A DNA stretch of 64,000 nt from Streptomyces sp. NRRL F-5630 (GCF_000719475.1 NZ_JOGO01000015.1:1-64000); one strand, 5' to 3'. Shown: positions 24,786-34,292, counted from the stretch's first letter. The notes: generated from the sequence alone by a model not told the origin. Translations and numbers: made by a program.

Positions 24786-25292
24786 GGGTTCGCGTTCACC
24801 CGTCCGGTCCCCCGCCGGTCCGTCCGCCAGTCCCTCCGCCGCCACGCGGTCGAGCGCTGCCGTCAGGCGGTCGAGGTGCGCGCGCAGGTCCTCGACCTCG
24901 TCGAGGCCGAGCCCCGTGGCCGCGGCGATGGTGCGCGGGACGCGCAGGGCGCGGGTGCGCAGGGCCGCACCCTCCGACGTGAGGCGGACGGTGACGGAGC
25001 GCTCGTCGCTCGCGAGGCGTTCGCGCCGCAGGAGTCCCGCCGCCTCCAGGCGCTTGAGCAGGGGCGAGAGGGTCCCCGTGTCGAGGCGCAGCAGCGCGCC
25101 GATGCGCTTGACGGGCAGTTCGCCGTGCTCCCACAGCACGAGCATCACGAGGTACTGCGGGTAGGTGAGCCCGAGATCCTTGAGTGCCAGCCGGTACACG
25201 CTGCCGAAGGCACGCGAGGCCGCGTTGAGGGAGAAGCAGATGTGGCGGTCGAGGCGCAGGAACTCCTCCTCGGGCACTGTCGTGTCTGTCAT
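24777..25292 (-). CDS. ohrR: OhrR-type MarR family peroxide sensor
   Basis: This 171-residue MarR repressor has the OhrR start LDRHICFSLNAASRAFG with the reactive cysteine C19, and the winged helix (VKRIGALLRLDTGTLSPLLKRLEAAGLLRRERLASDERS). It would hold ohr off until organic hydroperoxide oxidises the cysteine. It is divergent from ohr across a perfect palindrome. The ATG at 25292 follows GGAG; the frame could extend 7 codons further. The tail after residue 150 is longer than usual. Confidence 0.88.
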   Translation of the reverse strand: MTDTTVPEEEFLRLDRHICFSLNAASRAFGSVYRLALKDLGLTYPQYLVMLVLWEHGELPVKRIGALLRLDTGTLSPLLKRLEAAGLLRRERLASDERSVTVRLTSEGAALRTRALRVPRTIAAATGLGLDEVEDLRAHLDRLTAALDRVAAEGLADGPAGDRTGEREPSS

Positions 25293-25319
25293 GGCTCCAG
25301 CGTAGCGCCACACCCCGGT

Positions 25320-25339
25320 TTAAGTTGTGCACAACTTAA
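25320..25339. promoter_or_regulatory. OhrR operator, perfect 20-bp palindrome
   Basis: TTAAGTTGTGCACAACTTAA reads the same on both strands and lies in the divergent ohrR/ohr promoter region, in an AT-rich island. This is the expected place and symmetry for an OhrR dimer site controlling both genes. Confidence 0.7.
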
Positions 25340-25398
25340 TTGTGTGCTCTACTTCTGGCACGGCAACAAGCTCACGACAGCGAAGAGGGATGGACTCC

Positions 25399-25809
<411 letters not shown>

Positions 25810-25813
25810 CCCG

Positions 25814-25884
25814 CCGTGCGGGGCGCGTCCGCCCCGCACGGACCACGACCCGGGCCCGGAGCGCATCCCAGCGCTCCGGGCCCG
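25814..25884 (+). terminator. Two tandem terminators after ohr
   Basis: The first hairpin pairs CCGTGCGGGGC (25814-25824) with 25831-25841. The second pairs CGGGCCCGGAGCGC (25851-25864) with 25871-25884. Both are perfect stems within 80 bp of the ohr stop. Confidence 0.7.
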
Positions 25885-25989
25885 AGCGGTGTACGGCGCC
25901 GCGGGTGGGCCTCGCGCGCGGCCCGTACCCCCTGGTGGGAACCTTGGTCCGTCACTGCCCCCGGCCACTCCCCCTGGCCCGCGCCCTTC

Positions 25990-27258
25990 GTGGAGCTTTC
26001 GCTGAGCACCGTGCCCGCCGAGATCCTGTCCGTCGCCGTCCTGCTCGGCGTGCTCTTCTTCGCCGTCGCGCGCCCGCGCGGGCTGCCCGAGGCGGCGGCG
26101 GCCGTGCCCGGGGCCGCGCTGCTCGTCGCGGTCGGCGCGGTGTCGTGGCACGCGGCCTGGGAGCAGGTGCGCACCCTGCTCCCCGTCGTCGGCTTCCTCG
26201 CCCTGATCCTGATGCTCGCCCAGCTCTGCGCCGCCGACGGTCTCTTCCAGGTGGCCGGGGCCTGGGTGGCGCGCTGGTGCGGGGGCAGCGCGACCCGGAT
26301 GCTCGGCGGTGTCTTCGCGGTCGCGGCGGTCGTGACGGCGGCCCTGAGCCTGGACGCGACGGTCGTCCTGCTCACGCCGGTGGTCTTCGCGACCGCGGCG
26401 CACGCCGGGGCCCGGCCGCGCCCGCAGGTCTACGCGACCGCGCACCTCGCCAACGCCGCCTCGCTCCTGCTGCCCGTCTCCAACCTCACCAACCTCCTCG
26501 CCTTCTCGGCGAGCGGCCTGAGCTTCCTCGGCTTCGCCGGGCTCATGGCGGTGCCCTGGCTCGTCGCCATCCTGCTGGAGTACGGGGTCTTCCGGGCGTA
26601 CTTCCGCAAGGACCTCGCCGCCGGGGTCACCGCCGGAGAGCGGCCGGCCACCCCGCGCGCGCCCCGCTTCACGTTCGTCGTGGTCGGGCTCACGCTCGCC
26701 GGTTTCTTCCTCACCTCGCTCGCGGGGCTCGAACCGGCCTGGGCCGCCCTCGGCGGGGTCGTCGTGCTCGGGGGACGCGCCCTCGTCCGGGGGCGTACGA
26801 CGCCGCGCCGCCTCGTCGCCTCCGCCGCCCCGCTCTTCTGCCTCTTCGTCCTCGCCCTCGGCGTCGTCGTGCAGGCGGTCGTGAGCAACGGGCTGGAGCA
26901 CGGGCTCGGACACCTCGTCCCCGCCGGGGACTCCTTCGTCGCGCTGCTCGCCGTCGCCGGGCTCGCCGCACTCCTCGCCAACGTCATCAACAACCTCCCC
27001 GCCGTGCTCGCGCTCCTGCCGATCGTGGCCCCGGGCGGCGCGGGGCCCGTGCTGGCCGCGCTCATCGGCGTCAACCTCGGGCCGAACCTGACCTACGCGG
27101 GCTCGCTCGCCACGCTGTTGTGGCGCCGCGTCCTGCACGACCACGGGGAACGCGCCTCGCTCGGCGCCTTCACGCGGCTCGGCCTCCTCACCGTGCCGCT
27201 CACGCTCGCCGGGGCGACGGCCGCGCTCTGGGCGGGGCTGCGGCTGGGGCTCGGCTGA
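25990..27258 (+). CDS. SLC13/ArsB-type membrane transporter
   Basis: This 422-residue protein has about eleven hydrophobic helices and resembles the ion-transporter superfamily (ArsB/NhaD/SLC13): SLDATVVLLTPVVFATA, NAASLLLPVSNLTNLL in the first half, and NVINNLPAVLALLPI plus GVNLGPNLTYAGSLATLLWRR in the second. Such proteins export arsenite or carry anions with sodium; the arsenic genes that would support arsenite are absent. The start is uncertain: GTG 25990 or GTG 26011 both suit the first helix, and the longer frame from 25816 lies inside the ohr terminator. Confidence 0.78.
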   Translation: MELSLSTVPAEILSVAVLLGVLFFAVARPRGLPEAAAAVPGAALLVAVGAVSWHAAWEQVRTLLPVVGFLALILMLAQLCAADGLFQVAGAWVARWCGGSATRMLGGVFAVAAVVTAALSLDATVVLLTPVVFATAAHAGARPRPQVYATAHLANAASLLLPVSNLTNLLAFSASGLSFLGFAGLMAVPWLVAILLEYGVFRAYFRKDLAAGVTAGERPATPRAPRFTFVVVGLTLAGFFLTSLAGLEPAWAALGGVVVLGGRALVRGRTTPRRLVASAAPLFCLFVLALGVVVQAVVSNGLEHGLGHLVPAGDSFVALLAVAGLAALLANVINNLPAVLALLPIVAPGGAGPVLAALIGVNLGPNLTYAGSLATLLWRRVLHDHGERASLGAFTRLGLLTVPLTLAGATAALWAGLRLGLG

Positions 27259-27349
27259 GCGGAGCGGCGGCCAGCCCTCACCTCGCGACACACCTCATAT
27301 AAAAGCGGATAAACGCGATCAAATGACCGTGGGCGCTTAGTCTGCCGCC

Positions 27350-28441
27350 GTGAACAGGCAGCACACGAGGACGTACACGAGACGGATCCGGCTCGGCCTC
27401 CCGGCCGCGACACTCGGCCTCGCCGCGGCGGCCGTCGCGACCGCCTGGTCCCCGGCGCAGGCGGCGGAGACCACCCCGCCCGTGCCCGGGGCCGGGCAAC
27501 GGGCGCACGCGCGACTCGCCGGACTCACGCTCGCACCCGTCGCCCCGCTCGGCATCGGCCCCTTCGACGGCACGTACGGGATCGCGGACGCGCCCCGCGC
27601 GGGCGCTCCCGACAACGGCGACTTCACCGACCCGGACGGGGTGCTCCGGTACCTGACCGTGACGGGCCGGAAGGTCGCCCGCGCCGCCGACGCCGGCGCG
27701 CGAGCGCAGGTCCCGGGCGTGAGCCTGAGGCTCGGCGGGACCGAGTGGGCCGCGGTCCGGCCGGAGGCGGGCCCGCTCGACACCTACGCCGAGTGCACCC
27801 CACCGCCCCAAGGCCCGTCCGCCCGCGCCTACGCGCGGGCCGGGGCGTGGGAGGCCGAGGTCCTCGGTCATCCCGTCCCGCGCGGCACCACGACCCTCCA
27901 GGTGACGGGCGCCGAGCTGAAGCATCCTTCGACGATCGGGACCGGCACGCTCACGGTGACCTACGAGGAGTACCGGCAACCGCTGGACGGGGGCCCCGAG
28001 CGCGCGCACGCGGCGCGCGCGGGGGTCCGGATGCGGGTGACGGGCACGCTCAGGAGCGTGCGGGGCGACATCGCCTATCAGGGCCAGATCCTGGACCTGA
28101 GGCTCGGCGAGGTGACGGCCGACTGCGCGCCGACGACCTCACCCGCGCCGGTCCCGGCTCCGGCCGGGGGCTCCCCGACACACGCGCTCACCGGCCCGGC
28201 TTCGCCCACGCCGGTGTCCTCCCCGACGCCCACGCACGCCCCGAGCCGGTCCGCAGTCCCGCCCGCGCCGGGTGCGCCCGCCGCCATGGGCGGAACCGCG
28301 ACCGGCGCCCTGCCGGGCGGCCCCGGCTTGCTCGTGGGGACCGGCACCCCTCTCGCGATGTGGCTGATCGGCCTCTCGGCGACTCTGGTCGTCGGGGGCA
28401 CGGGCCTCGTCCTGCGCGCCCGCAGGGACATCCGCTCCTGA
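27350..28441 (+). CDS. Secreted, C-terminally membrane-anchored hypothetical protein
   Basis: This 363-residue protein has a signal peptide (cut near residue 38, AQAAE), an extracellular domain to about residue 250, and a proline/threonine/serine stalk (TTSPAPVPAPAGGSPT...). A final membrane helix (MWLIGLSATLVVGGTGLVL) is followed by RARRDIRS. No LPXTG or LAXTG sortase signal is seen. The body is not recognised. The GTG start has no ribosome site, and TAGTCT (27338-27343) lies seven bases before it, suggesting a leaderless message. Confidence 0.7.
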   Translation: MNRQHTRTYTRRIRLGLPAATLGLAAAAVATAWSPAQAAETTPPVPGAGQRAHARLAGLTLAPVAPLGIGPFDGTYGIADAPRAGAPDNGDFTDPDGVLRYLTVTGRKVARAADAGARAQVPGVSLRLGGTEWAAVRPEAGPLDTYAECTPPPQGPSARAYARAGAWEAEVLGHPVPRGTTTLQVTGAELKHPSTIGTGTLTVTYEEYRQPLDGGPERAHAARAGVRMRVTGTLRSVRGDIAYQGQILDLRLGEVTADCAPTTSPAPVPAPAGGSPTHALTGPASPTPVSSPTPTHAPSRSAVPPAPGAPAAMGGTATGALPGGPGLLVGTGTPLAMWLIGLSATLVVGGTGLVLRARRDIRS

Positions 28442-28456
28442 GGGTCCCGGACGCGC

Positions 28457-28491
28457 CGGAGCCCCCGTCCCAGCGCGGTACGGGGGCTCCG
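28457..28491. terminator. Bidirectional terminator
   Basis: CGGAGCCCCCGT and ACGGGGGCTCCG form a perfect 12-bp stem with an 11-base loop between the convergent secreted-protein gene and rpmJ. Confidence 0.7.
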
Positions 28492-28522
28492 TGGCACGGC
28501 CGCCCGGAGTGCGGCGGCGGCC

Positions 28523-28645
28523 TCAGCCCTGGCGGGCCTTCTGGCGGGGGTCCTTGCGGTTGAGGACGTAGACGCGGCCGCGCCGGCGGACCACCTGGGA
28601 ACCGGGACGGCTCTTGAGGGCGCGGAGCGAGTTGCGTACCTTCAC
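28523..28645 (-). CDS. rpmJ: 50S ribosomal protein L36, cysteine-free paralogue
   Basis: This 40-residue protein, [20 protein letters not shown] and onward to [11 protein letters not shown], is L36. It lacks the C...C...C...H zinc ribbon of the housekeeping copy, so it is the zinc-independent (C-) form made by many bacteria when zinc is scarce. It starts with GTG at 28645 after AAAGGTGG. It is too short for ordinary gene calling. A Zur box would be expected upstream; I found only a weak imperfect palindrome and do not claim one. Confidence 0.9.
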   Translation of the reverse strand: MKVRNSLRALKSRPGSQVVRRRGRVYVLNRKDPRQKARQG

Positions 28646-28791
28646 GGCGCCACCTTTCGCTGCGGGGCGGGGCTATGGGACACCCAGCCGACGATGTGCA
28701 TGACAACCACGCGCGCGGGCGGCGCATTCCCGCCCGCCGGTCCCCACCGCGCCGCCTCCCCCGTCCCGCCTATCCCTGCCCCCAGAACACC

Positions 28792-30258
28792 TCACGCCCG
28801 CGCTCGTCCCGCGCCCTTCCGGCGCCGTCCCGCCACCACGTCCGCGACCGCGACGAGCAGCGCGGCGACGACGAAGCCGACCGAGACGATGAGGCCGTGG
28901 TCGTAGGCGTTCGACCAGCCGTCGTCCGCGAGGCGGCCGAAGAAGACGGAGCCCACGGCGGCGATGCCGATCGCCGAGCCGACGCGCTGCCCCGTCTGGA
29001 GGGCGCCGCCCGCGCTGCCCGCCCTGCGCACCGGTACCTCCGAAAGGGTGAGGGTCTGGTTCGGCGAGATGACGAGACCGCTGCCGAGACCGGCGAAGAG
29101 CAGTGGGGCGATGAGGGCCCAGCCGATGCCCTTGCCGGTCACCTGGTGCACCACGAAGGCCGTGCACGCGAGGCCGATCGCGACCATGAGCAGCCCCGCG
29201 ACGACGAGCGGGCGCCCGAGCCGGTCGACGAACCGGCCGCCGATCCCCGCCGAGAGTCCCGAACCGAGCGCGAAGGGCGTGAGCGTGAGCCCCGCCTGGA
29301 GCGCCGTGTAGTGCAGTCCGCTCTGGAGGTAGAGCGTGCTCACGAAGAAGATCGATGTGAATCCCGCGAAGTAGAGCAGGCCCAGCGAGGAACCGAGCGC
29401 GTACGAGCGCACCCGGTAGAGCGCGAGGTCGAGCAGCGGCTCGGCGCCCGAGCGCGTGCAGCGCCGCTCCCACCACGCGAAGGCGGCGAGCAGCACGGCG
29501 GAGACCACGAGCAGCAGGTACTTCTCGTCGCCGGGCCACTGCCGGGACTGCACGAAGGGCAGCAGCAGCGCGACCACACCCGCGCCGAGCAGCAGCACCC
29601 CCACGGGATCGAGTGCGCGCAGCCGCACCCCGCGCGCGCCCGGTGTGTCGGGGAGGAGCCGGTGGGCGAGGACGAGGCAGAGCGCGCCGATCGGCAGGTT
29701 CACGTAGAAGACCCAGCGCCAGCCCTCGTCGGGGCCCGCCGCCTGGATGAGGAGGCCGCCGAGCAGCGGTCCGACCGCCGTCGAGATGCCGACGACCGAG
29801 CCGAAGGCGCCGAACGCCTTGCCGCGCTCCCTGCCCCGGAACATCTGCTGGATGAGCGCGGAGATCTGCGGCGCGACGAGCCCGCCGGCGACGCCCTGGA
29901 CGAGCCGCGAGATCACGAGCCACAGGCTCGACTGCGCGGCCCCGCAGGACGCGGAGGCGAGCGTGAACAGGACGAGCCCGGTCATGAACACGCGCCGCCT
30001 GCCGCGCGCGTCGCCGAGCCGGCCCGAGGGGACGAGGAAGAGGCCGAAGGAGAGCGCGTAGCCGGACAGGACCCACTGCAGGTCCGACTCGGGGGTGTGG
30101 AGACCCGTGCGGATCGAGGGGAGCGCCACGTTCACGATCGACACGTCGAGGAGCGTCATGAACCCGGCGACCAGACAGACGGCGAGGGCCTTCCACCGGT
30201 TGGGGTCCGGTGTGTACTCCTCCTCCTGGGCCGGGGAAGCCGGTTCCTGCTGGGCCAC
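28792..30258 (-). CDS. DHA2 family MFS drug transporter
   Basis: This 488-residue protein has about fourteen helices and the DHA2 (EmrB/QacA) signatures: FMTLLDVSIVNVALPSI in helix 1, GRLGDARGRRRVF as motif A, and RLVQGVAGGLVAPQ. It would export hydrophobic drugs or metabolites using the proton gradient. It starts with GTG at 30258 after GAGGAG. It is divergent from the DUF1275 gene 243 bp away; no regulator is adjacent. Confidence 0.87.
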   Translation of the reverse strand: MAQQEPASPAQEEEYTPDPNRWKALAVCLVAGFMTLLDVSIVNVALPSIRTGLHTPESDLQWVLSGYALSFGLFLVPSGRLGDARGRRRVFMTGLVLFTLASASCGAAQSSLWLVISRLVQGVAGGLVAPQISALIQQMFRGRERGKAFGAFGSVVGISTAVGPLLGGLLIQAAGPDEGWRWVFYVNLPIGALCLVLAHRLLPDTPGARGVRLRALDPVGVLLLGAGVVALLLPFVQSRQWPGDEKYLLLVVSAVLLAAFAWWERRCTRSGAEPLLDLALYRVRSYALGSSLGLLYFAGFTSIFFVSTLYLQSGLHYTALQAGLTLTPFALGSGLSAGIGGRFVDRLGRPLVVAGLLMVAIGLACTAFVVHQVTGKGIGWALIAPLLFAGLGSGLVISPNQTLTLSEVPVRRAGSAGGALQTGQRVGSAIGIAAVGSVFFGRLADDGWSNAYDHGLIVSVGFVVAALLVAVADVVAGRRRKGAGRARA

Positions 30259-30501
30259 GTGAACTCCTCTGTGCGTCGGACGGGCGGGCTCCGTGCCGCG
30301 GATGACCGCAGGTCGCGCGGCGGCCTGGCTGCGCGTACCCCGATTCTGTGCCGGTGCGCGCTCCCCCGCACCGCCGGTGGGCGCGGTCCTCGCCCGGTTC
30401 GGGGCGGGCACGTGGTCTGCTGACGGAGCGCGGGCGGAGGGAAGTCCCGCGCGGCGGGTGGCAGGGCACGCCACCTCGGGAACCAGGGAACGGAGTCCCA
30501 C

Positions 30502-31239
30502 GTGAAGGAGCCGGGGAGCGGGAGCACCCGTGCCGTCGGTCCGCGCACGGCGGGCGTCCCGCTGTGGCCGCTGCTCGCGCTGAGCCTCGCCTCGGGCGCC
30601 GTCGACGCGCTCGCCGTGGTGGCGCTGGGCGGCGCCTTCGCGGGGGTCATGACGGGCAACCTCGTCTTCCTCGGGGTGGCCCTCGGCGGCGCGGGGCTGC
30701 CGGAAGGCGTCGTCGCCCCGGCGGCGGCCGTCGGCGGGTACGTGCTCGGGACGGTGTGCGCGGCGCCCGCGCTGCGGGCGCGGTGGGGCGGACCGCTGCG
30801 GGTGCTCGCGGCCGAGGCGGTGGTGCTCGCGGCCGTCGCCGCGGTGTGGGCGGCGGGGTGGCCGACGGGGAGCGAGGCGTACGTGCTGCTCGCGGCGCTC
30901 GCGGCGGCGATGGGCGCGCAGGCGTCCGCCGTCCTCGCGCTCGGCCCCTCGGGCGCGCCGACGACGTTCTTCACGAGCACCCTCACGACGCTCCTGCTCG
31001 ATCTGGCGCGCGGAGGGGGGCTCCGGCGGGCCGCCGGACCGGCGGCACGGCTGTGCGCCCTCGTCCTCGGCGCGGCGCTCACCGCGCTCCTGCTCCGCAC
31101 GGCGCGGGCATGGGCAGCGGTCCTCCCCGCGGCCATCCTCGTCGTGACGATGGCGGCGCTCGGGCTCGTACGGGCTCTGCGGCCCGGGGCCGTAGGGGCC
31201 TTGCGGCCCGGACGCGGACAGGCACCGTCCGAGGACTGA
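30502..31239 (+). CDS. DUF1275 (YoaK-like) membrane protein
   Basis: This 245-residue protein has six to seven helices and the DUF1275 pattern: SGAVDALAVVALGGAFAGVMTGNLVFLGVA near the start and GAPTTFFTSTLTTLLLDL in the middle. The family's function is unknown. It starts with GTG after CGGAG. Confidence 0.8.
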   Translation: MKEPGSGSTRAVGPRTAGVPLWPLLALSLASGAVDALAVVALGGAFAGVMTGNLVFLGVALGGAGLPEGVVAPAAAVGGYVLGTVCAAPALRARWGGPLRVLAAEAVVLAAVAAVWAAGWPTGSEAYVLLAALAAAMGAQASAVLALGPSGAPTTFFTSTLTTLLLDLARGGGLRRAAGPAARLCALVLGAALTALLLRTARAWAAVLPAAILVVTMAALGLVRALRPGAVGALRPGRGQAPSED

Positions 31240-31309
31240 CCGGCACCACGGCCGACCGGCGCCTCGTGCCCGTTTTGCGCCCGTGTGCGGGTGGCCCCAG
31301 CCTGGAGGC

Positions 31310-31924
31310 ATGACCCCACGCACCCCCGGCGACACCACGGACACGCATCCCGTACCCGCGCACACGTCGGGCCCGGACGGCACCATCGTCCGCTACGGCG
31401 ACGACGGTGCGGGGCGGGTCCTGAGCGTGTACCTCGATCCGCGCTGCCCGTACTGCAAGCGCATGGAGAACGGGCTCGGCATGGTCATCCAGGAGGCGGC
31501 CGACGCGGGGCGCTTCCGCGTCGAGTACCACTTCGCGACCTTCATCGACGACGGCGCGGGCGGCAGCGGCTCGCTGCACGCGCTCGCGGCCCTCGGCGCG
31601 GCGCTCGACGAGGGTCCAGGACCGTTCGTGCTCTTCCTGCGGCTGCTCTTCGCCGAGCAGCCGCCCGAGGAGGACGATCGCTTCGCGGACGACGACCTGC
31701 TCGTCCGGCTCGCGGCCGAGGTGCCCGGGCTCGGCGAGGACGGCTTCGCGGACAAGGTACGGGCGGGGACGTACCGGCCCTGGGCACGGTCCGTGGCCCA
31801 GGCTTTCGTGGACAGCTCGGTGCACGCGACACCCACCGTGCTCCTCGACGGCGAGCCGGTCGCGGTGCTCGGGCCCGGCGGCTACCCGGTCACGCCGGAG
31901 TCGTTCCTCGCGCAGGTGTCGTGA
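31310..31924 (+). CDS. DsbA-like thioredoxin-fold protein
   Basis: This 204-residue protein has a DsbA-type fold with C46-PY-C49 in DPRCPYCKRM and the cis-proline region HATPTVLLDG. No signal peptide is seen, so it may be cytosolic, unlike classical DsbA; Streptomyces has many such proteins of unknown partner. The ATG at 31310 sits directly after GGAGG, closer than usual, and an in-frame GTG at 31283 is the alternative start. Confidence 0.8.
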   Translation: MTPRTPGDTTDTHPVPAHTSGPDGTIVRYGDDGAGRVLSVYLDPRCPYCKRMENGLGMVIQEAADAGRFRVEYHFATFIDDGAGGSGSLHALAALGAALDEGPGPFVLFLRLLFAEQPPEEDDRFADDDLLVRLAAEVPGLGEDGFADKVRAGTYRPWARSVAQAFVDSSVHATPTVLLDGEPVAVLGPGGYPVTPESFLAQVS

Positions 31925-31925
31925 G

Positions 31926-31956
31926 CCGCACGGCGCGGGTGTCCCGCGCCGTGCGG
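31926..31956 (+). terminator. Terminator of the DsbA-like gene
   Basis: CCGCACGGCGCGGG pairs perfectly with CCCGCGCCGTGCGG around a three-base loop, one base after the stop codon. Confidence 0.7.
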
Positions 31957-32109
31957 CGGAATGCGGGTGTTCCACCGCCGTACGGCGGGTACGTGGTCCC
32001 GCACGGCCGGACGTCCTCCCGCCGAGTGGCCGGGTGGCGTGGGGCCGACGAAGATTGACGGACAGGACGCGCGGCCGCACACGCCGCGCCGACACCGAGG
32101 AGGCCGCAG

Positions 32110-32310
32110 ATGGCAGGCGAGAAGAACCCGGAGGAGCTGCCCCACGTCGTCACTCCCGACGACGAACTGCACACGGGTGCGGACCAGGAGGTGACGCCCG
32201 AGGATCTCGTCCAGGCCACCGGTCGCGACGTGACTCCCGAGAACCTGGAATGGGCGCGCAAGAAGCTCGCCGAGGAGGGCCGCGAGGCCATCGAGCGGCT
32301 GCTGCCCTGA
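32110..32310 (+). CDS. Small acidic hypothetical protein (66 aa)
   Basis: This 66-residue soluble protein, MAGEKNPEELPHVVTPDDEL to EAIERLLP, has two similar DVTPE(D/N)L segments (VTPEDLVQATGRDVTPENLE) and a helical C-terminus. No function is recognised. The ribosome site GAGGAGG is strong and the frame ends before a short inverted repeat, so it is very probably a gene. Confidence 0.7.
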   Translation: MAGEKNPEELPHVVTPDDELHTGADQEVTPEDLVQATGRDVTPENLEWARKKLAEEGREAIERLLP

Positions 32311-32380
32311 GCGGCGCAGGGCACGGACGGAGGGTGGTTCCCGCTGGCGGGAGCCGCCTCTTCGTCGCATCCCGGTGCGG

Positions 32381-33235
32381 TCAGCCGCCCGGCGTCGGCC
32401 ACGACTGGGCCGCCGCCCAGTCCGCGTAGGAGGTCCAGGGGATCCCGGGGAACGCGGCGCGCAGCGCGGGGATGTCGACCTGGTAGCCCACCTCGGCGAG
32501 GTACGCGTACATCGCCCCCATGTCGGCGCTCGCGCTCGCCACCGCCTCCAGCGGGATCTGCCGGTAGTCGACCTGCCCGCCCGCCGCCCGGCCGATGTCG
32601 CGGGCCATCTCGGCGGGGGTCGGGTCGTCGCCCGCGACCTCGATGCGCTGCCCGCGCCAGCGCACCGGGTCGTCGAGCACGGAGGCGACGAGCCGGCCGA
32701 GGTCGGCGCGGGCGACCTGCTGGAGGCGCCTGTCCGGCGGCAGCGCCATCGTGATCTCGCCGTCCGCGACCTCCTGGAGTTCGCCGAAGACGTTGTCGTA
32801 GAAGTACGTGGGCGCGACGACCGTCGCGGGGAGTCCCGAGGCGGCGAGGATCTTCTCGGTGTGCGCCTTGGTCTCGAAGTGCGGGATGCCGGTCCCCCGG
32901 TCTGCGCTCGCGACCGAGGCCATGACGAGGAAGGGCAGCGCGGAGCGGGCGGCGGCGTCGATGATCGCGACGCCCTGCGCCTTCTCGGCGTCGAGGCCCG
33001 CCTCGAAGGGGGTCGTGACGGCGAAGGCGGCGGCCGCGCCCTGGAAGGCGGCGGCGAGCGCGTCGGTGTCCTCCAGGTCGGCGCCGACCACCTCGACACC
33101 GGAGGCCGCGAGCGCACGCGCCCTGGTGTGCCCCGGATCGCGCACGACGGCCCGCACGGGCCGCCCCGCCTCGCGCAGTGCCGTGACGACGGCACCGCCC
33201 TGTCCTCCGGTCGCCCCGAGTACGGCGATCTTCAT
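32381..33235 (-). CDS. NmrA-like NAD(P)-binding protein
   Basis: This 284-residue protein is an atypical short-chain dehydrogenase of the NmrA/NAD(P)H-azoreductase-like group. It starts MKIAVLGATGGQGGAVVTAL (nucleotide loop), has VRDPGHTRARALAASGVEVVGADLED, and keeps the SVASAD and TYFYDN segments. Members sense redox state or reduce quinones. It is monocistronic, with AGGAAGGG before the ATG. The substrate is unknown. Confidence 0.82.
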   Translation of the reverse strand: MKIAVLGATGGQGGAVVTALREAGRPVRAVVRDPGHTRARALAASGVEVVGADLEDTDALAAAFQGAAAAFAVTTPFEAGLDAEKAQGVAIIDAAARSALPFLVMASVASADRGTGIPHFETKAHTEKILAASGLPATVVAPTYFYDNVFGELQEVADGEITMALPPDRRLQQVARADLGRLVASVLDDPVRWRGQRIEVAGDDPTPAEMARDIGRAAGGQVDYRQIPLEAVASASADMGAMYAYLAEVGYQVDIPALRAAFPGIPWTSYADWAAAQSWPTPGG

Positions 33236-33649
33236 CGCACACCCTTCCTGCCGCTCCACACCACCGGAAATCCCCGCCGACGCGTGCCCCGTCCCGCCCG
33301 AGCCCGCACGCACCCCCACCCTCGTCCCCCGGGGGCCGCCGGGCCAGGGGAGCGTGCCGAACGGGCGAGCGGGCGGCCGGGCGAGCCCCTCCCCCGCCCA
33401 GGGCTCCCACCCGACCGGGCGCGACCAGGCCGGTGAGGCCCCGCTGCCGGTCTCCCGGCCCGGGGCGCCCGCCCACCCACGCTGTCGCGCCCGACGTGGG
33501 CGTCCCGGCGAGGGAACCGGGACCACCCGGCTTTCCCCCGCCGCCGTGATCCGCCGCCTCCCCGGATGCCCACCGCTCGCGTCCCGTCCCCCGGCACGGC
33601 AAGCTGTCGGACACCGGCCGCGGTGGGCGGAGCGGGTGAGGGGAGAGCG
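33236..33649. other. Gene-free divergent promoter region
   Basis: These 414 bp separate the divergent NmrA-like and GNAT genes. I see the two ribosome sites at the edges but no clear operator, hairpin or small gene. The open frames here are shadows. Confidence 0.4.
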
Positions 33650-33967
33650 ATGAGCGAGAAGAGGGCCGCGGCCGAGGTGAGCGATCACCCCGAGGCGGAC
33701 CGGTACGAGGCGACGATCGACGGCGAGGTCGCGGGGTTCGCCCAGTACATCCGCACGAAGGACCTCATCGCCTTCGTGCACACCGTCGTCGAGCCCGCCT
33801 TCGAGGGCCGGGGCGTGGGCAGCGCGCTCGTGAGGACGTCGCTCGACGAGGCGCGCGCCGCAGGGGTCTCGGTGCTCGCGGTGTGCCCCTTCTACTCCGG
33901 CTGGATCGCCCGGCACCCCGAGTACCAGGACCTGCTCTACGCGGAGCGGAGCAAGGTCACCGACTGA
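33650..33967 (+). CDS. Small GNAT-fold N-acetyltransferase (Gcn5-related, CG type)
   Basis: This 105-residue protein matches the short acetyltransferase family with GFAQYIRTKDLIAFVHTVV, the acetyl-CoA loop EGRGVGSALV, and the end motif VCPFYSGWIARHPEYQDLLY. It is single-domain and likely acts in the cytosol; the substrate is unknown. The ATG at 33650 follows GGGGAGAG; the upstream in-frame reading is rejected. Confidence 0.85.
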   Translation: MSEKRAAAEVSDHPEADRYEATIDGEVAGFAQYIRTKDLIAFVHTVVEPAFEGRGVGSALVRTSLDEARAAGVSVLAVCPFYSGWIARHPEYQDLLYAERSKVTD

Positions 33968-34013
33968 GCCACGGGCGAGGGGCCCCGAAGCGACGAGGCC
34001 GAGGAGCTGAGCG

Positions 34014-34292
34014 ATGCCGGACGTTCGACAGACGGCGGAAAGCGCCGAGGTGGTCGGACGCCGCCCGAGCGGGGCGCTCCCGTGCCAGCGGCCGGGCCAC
34101 CCGGAGCGGGCGCGCGTGCCGAGACGCCTCGCGCCGCCCGAGGACGGGGTGCTCCCCCCGCGCGGTGACCTCGCCGTCGCGACGCCGCGGGGGGAGCGGC
34201 GCGAGACGCGCTCCCCGTGGGGCGCCCGCGGCCACTCGGCGCACCGCCCCTTGCGCGACCGGGCGGGGAGCCGCCGCGCGGCGCACGGCTGA
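34014..34292 (+). CDS. Arginine-rich small hypothetical protein (92 aa)
   Basis: A 92-codon frame starts with ATG after GAGGAG and ends one base before a perfect 15-bp terminator. The product (MPDVRQTAESAEVVGRRPSG... ending RRAAHG) is rich in arginine and proline, and no family is recognised. The gene signals are good, but the composition resembles a random GC-rich frame, so it may be decayed or spurious. Confidence 0.4.
   Translation: MPDVRQTAESAEVVGRRPSGALPCQRPGHPERARVPRRLAPPEDGVLPPRGDLAVATPRGERRETRSPWGARGHSAHRPLRDRAGSRRAAHG

Noticed and set aside
25816..25989. Longer N-terminus for the SLC13/ArsB-type transporter
   Set aside because: The extension lies in the two ohr terminators and would place proline-rich sequence before the first membrane helix.
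28646..28791. Zur box upstream of the zinc-free L36
   Set aside because: Only a weak imperfect palindrome (TGTGCATGACAACCA region) is present; it does not match the known pattern well enough.
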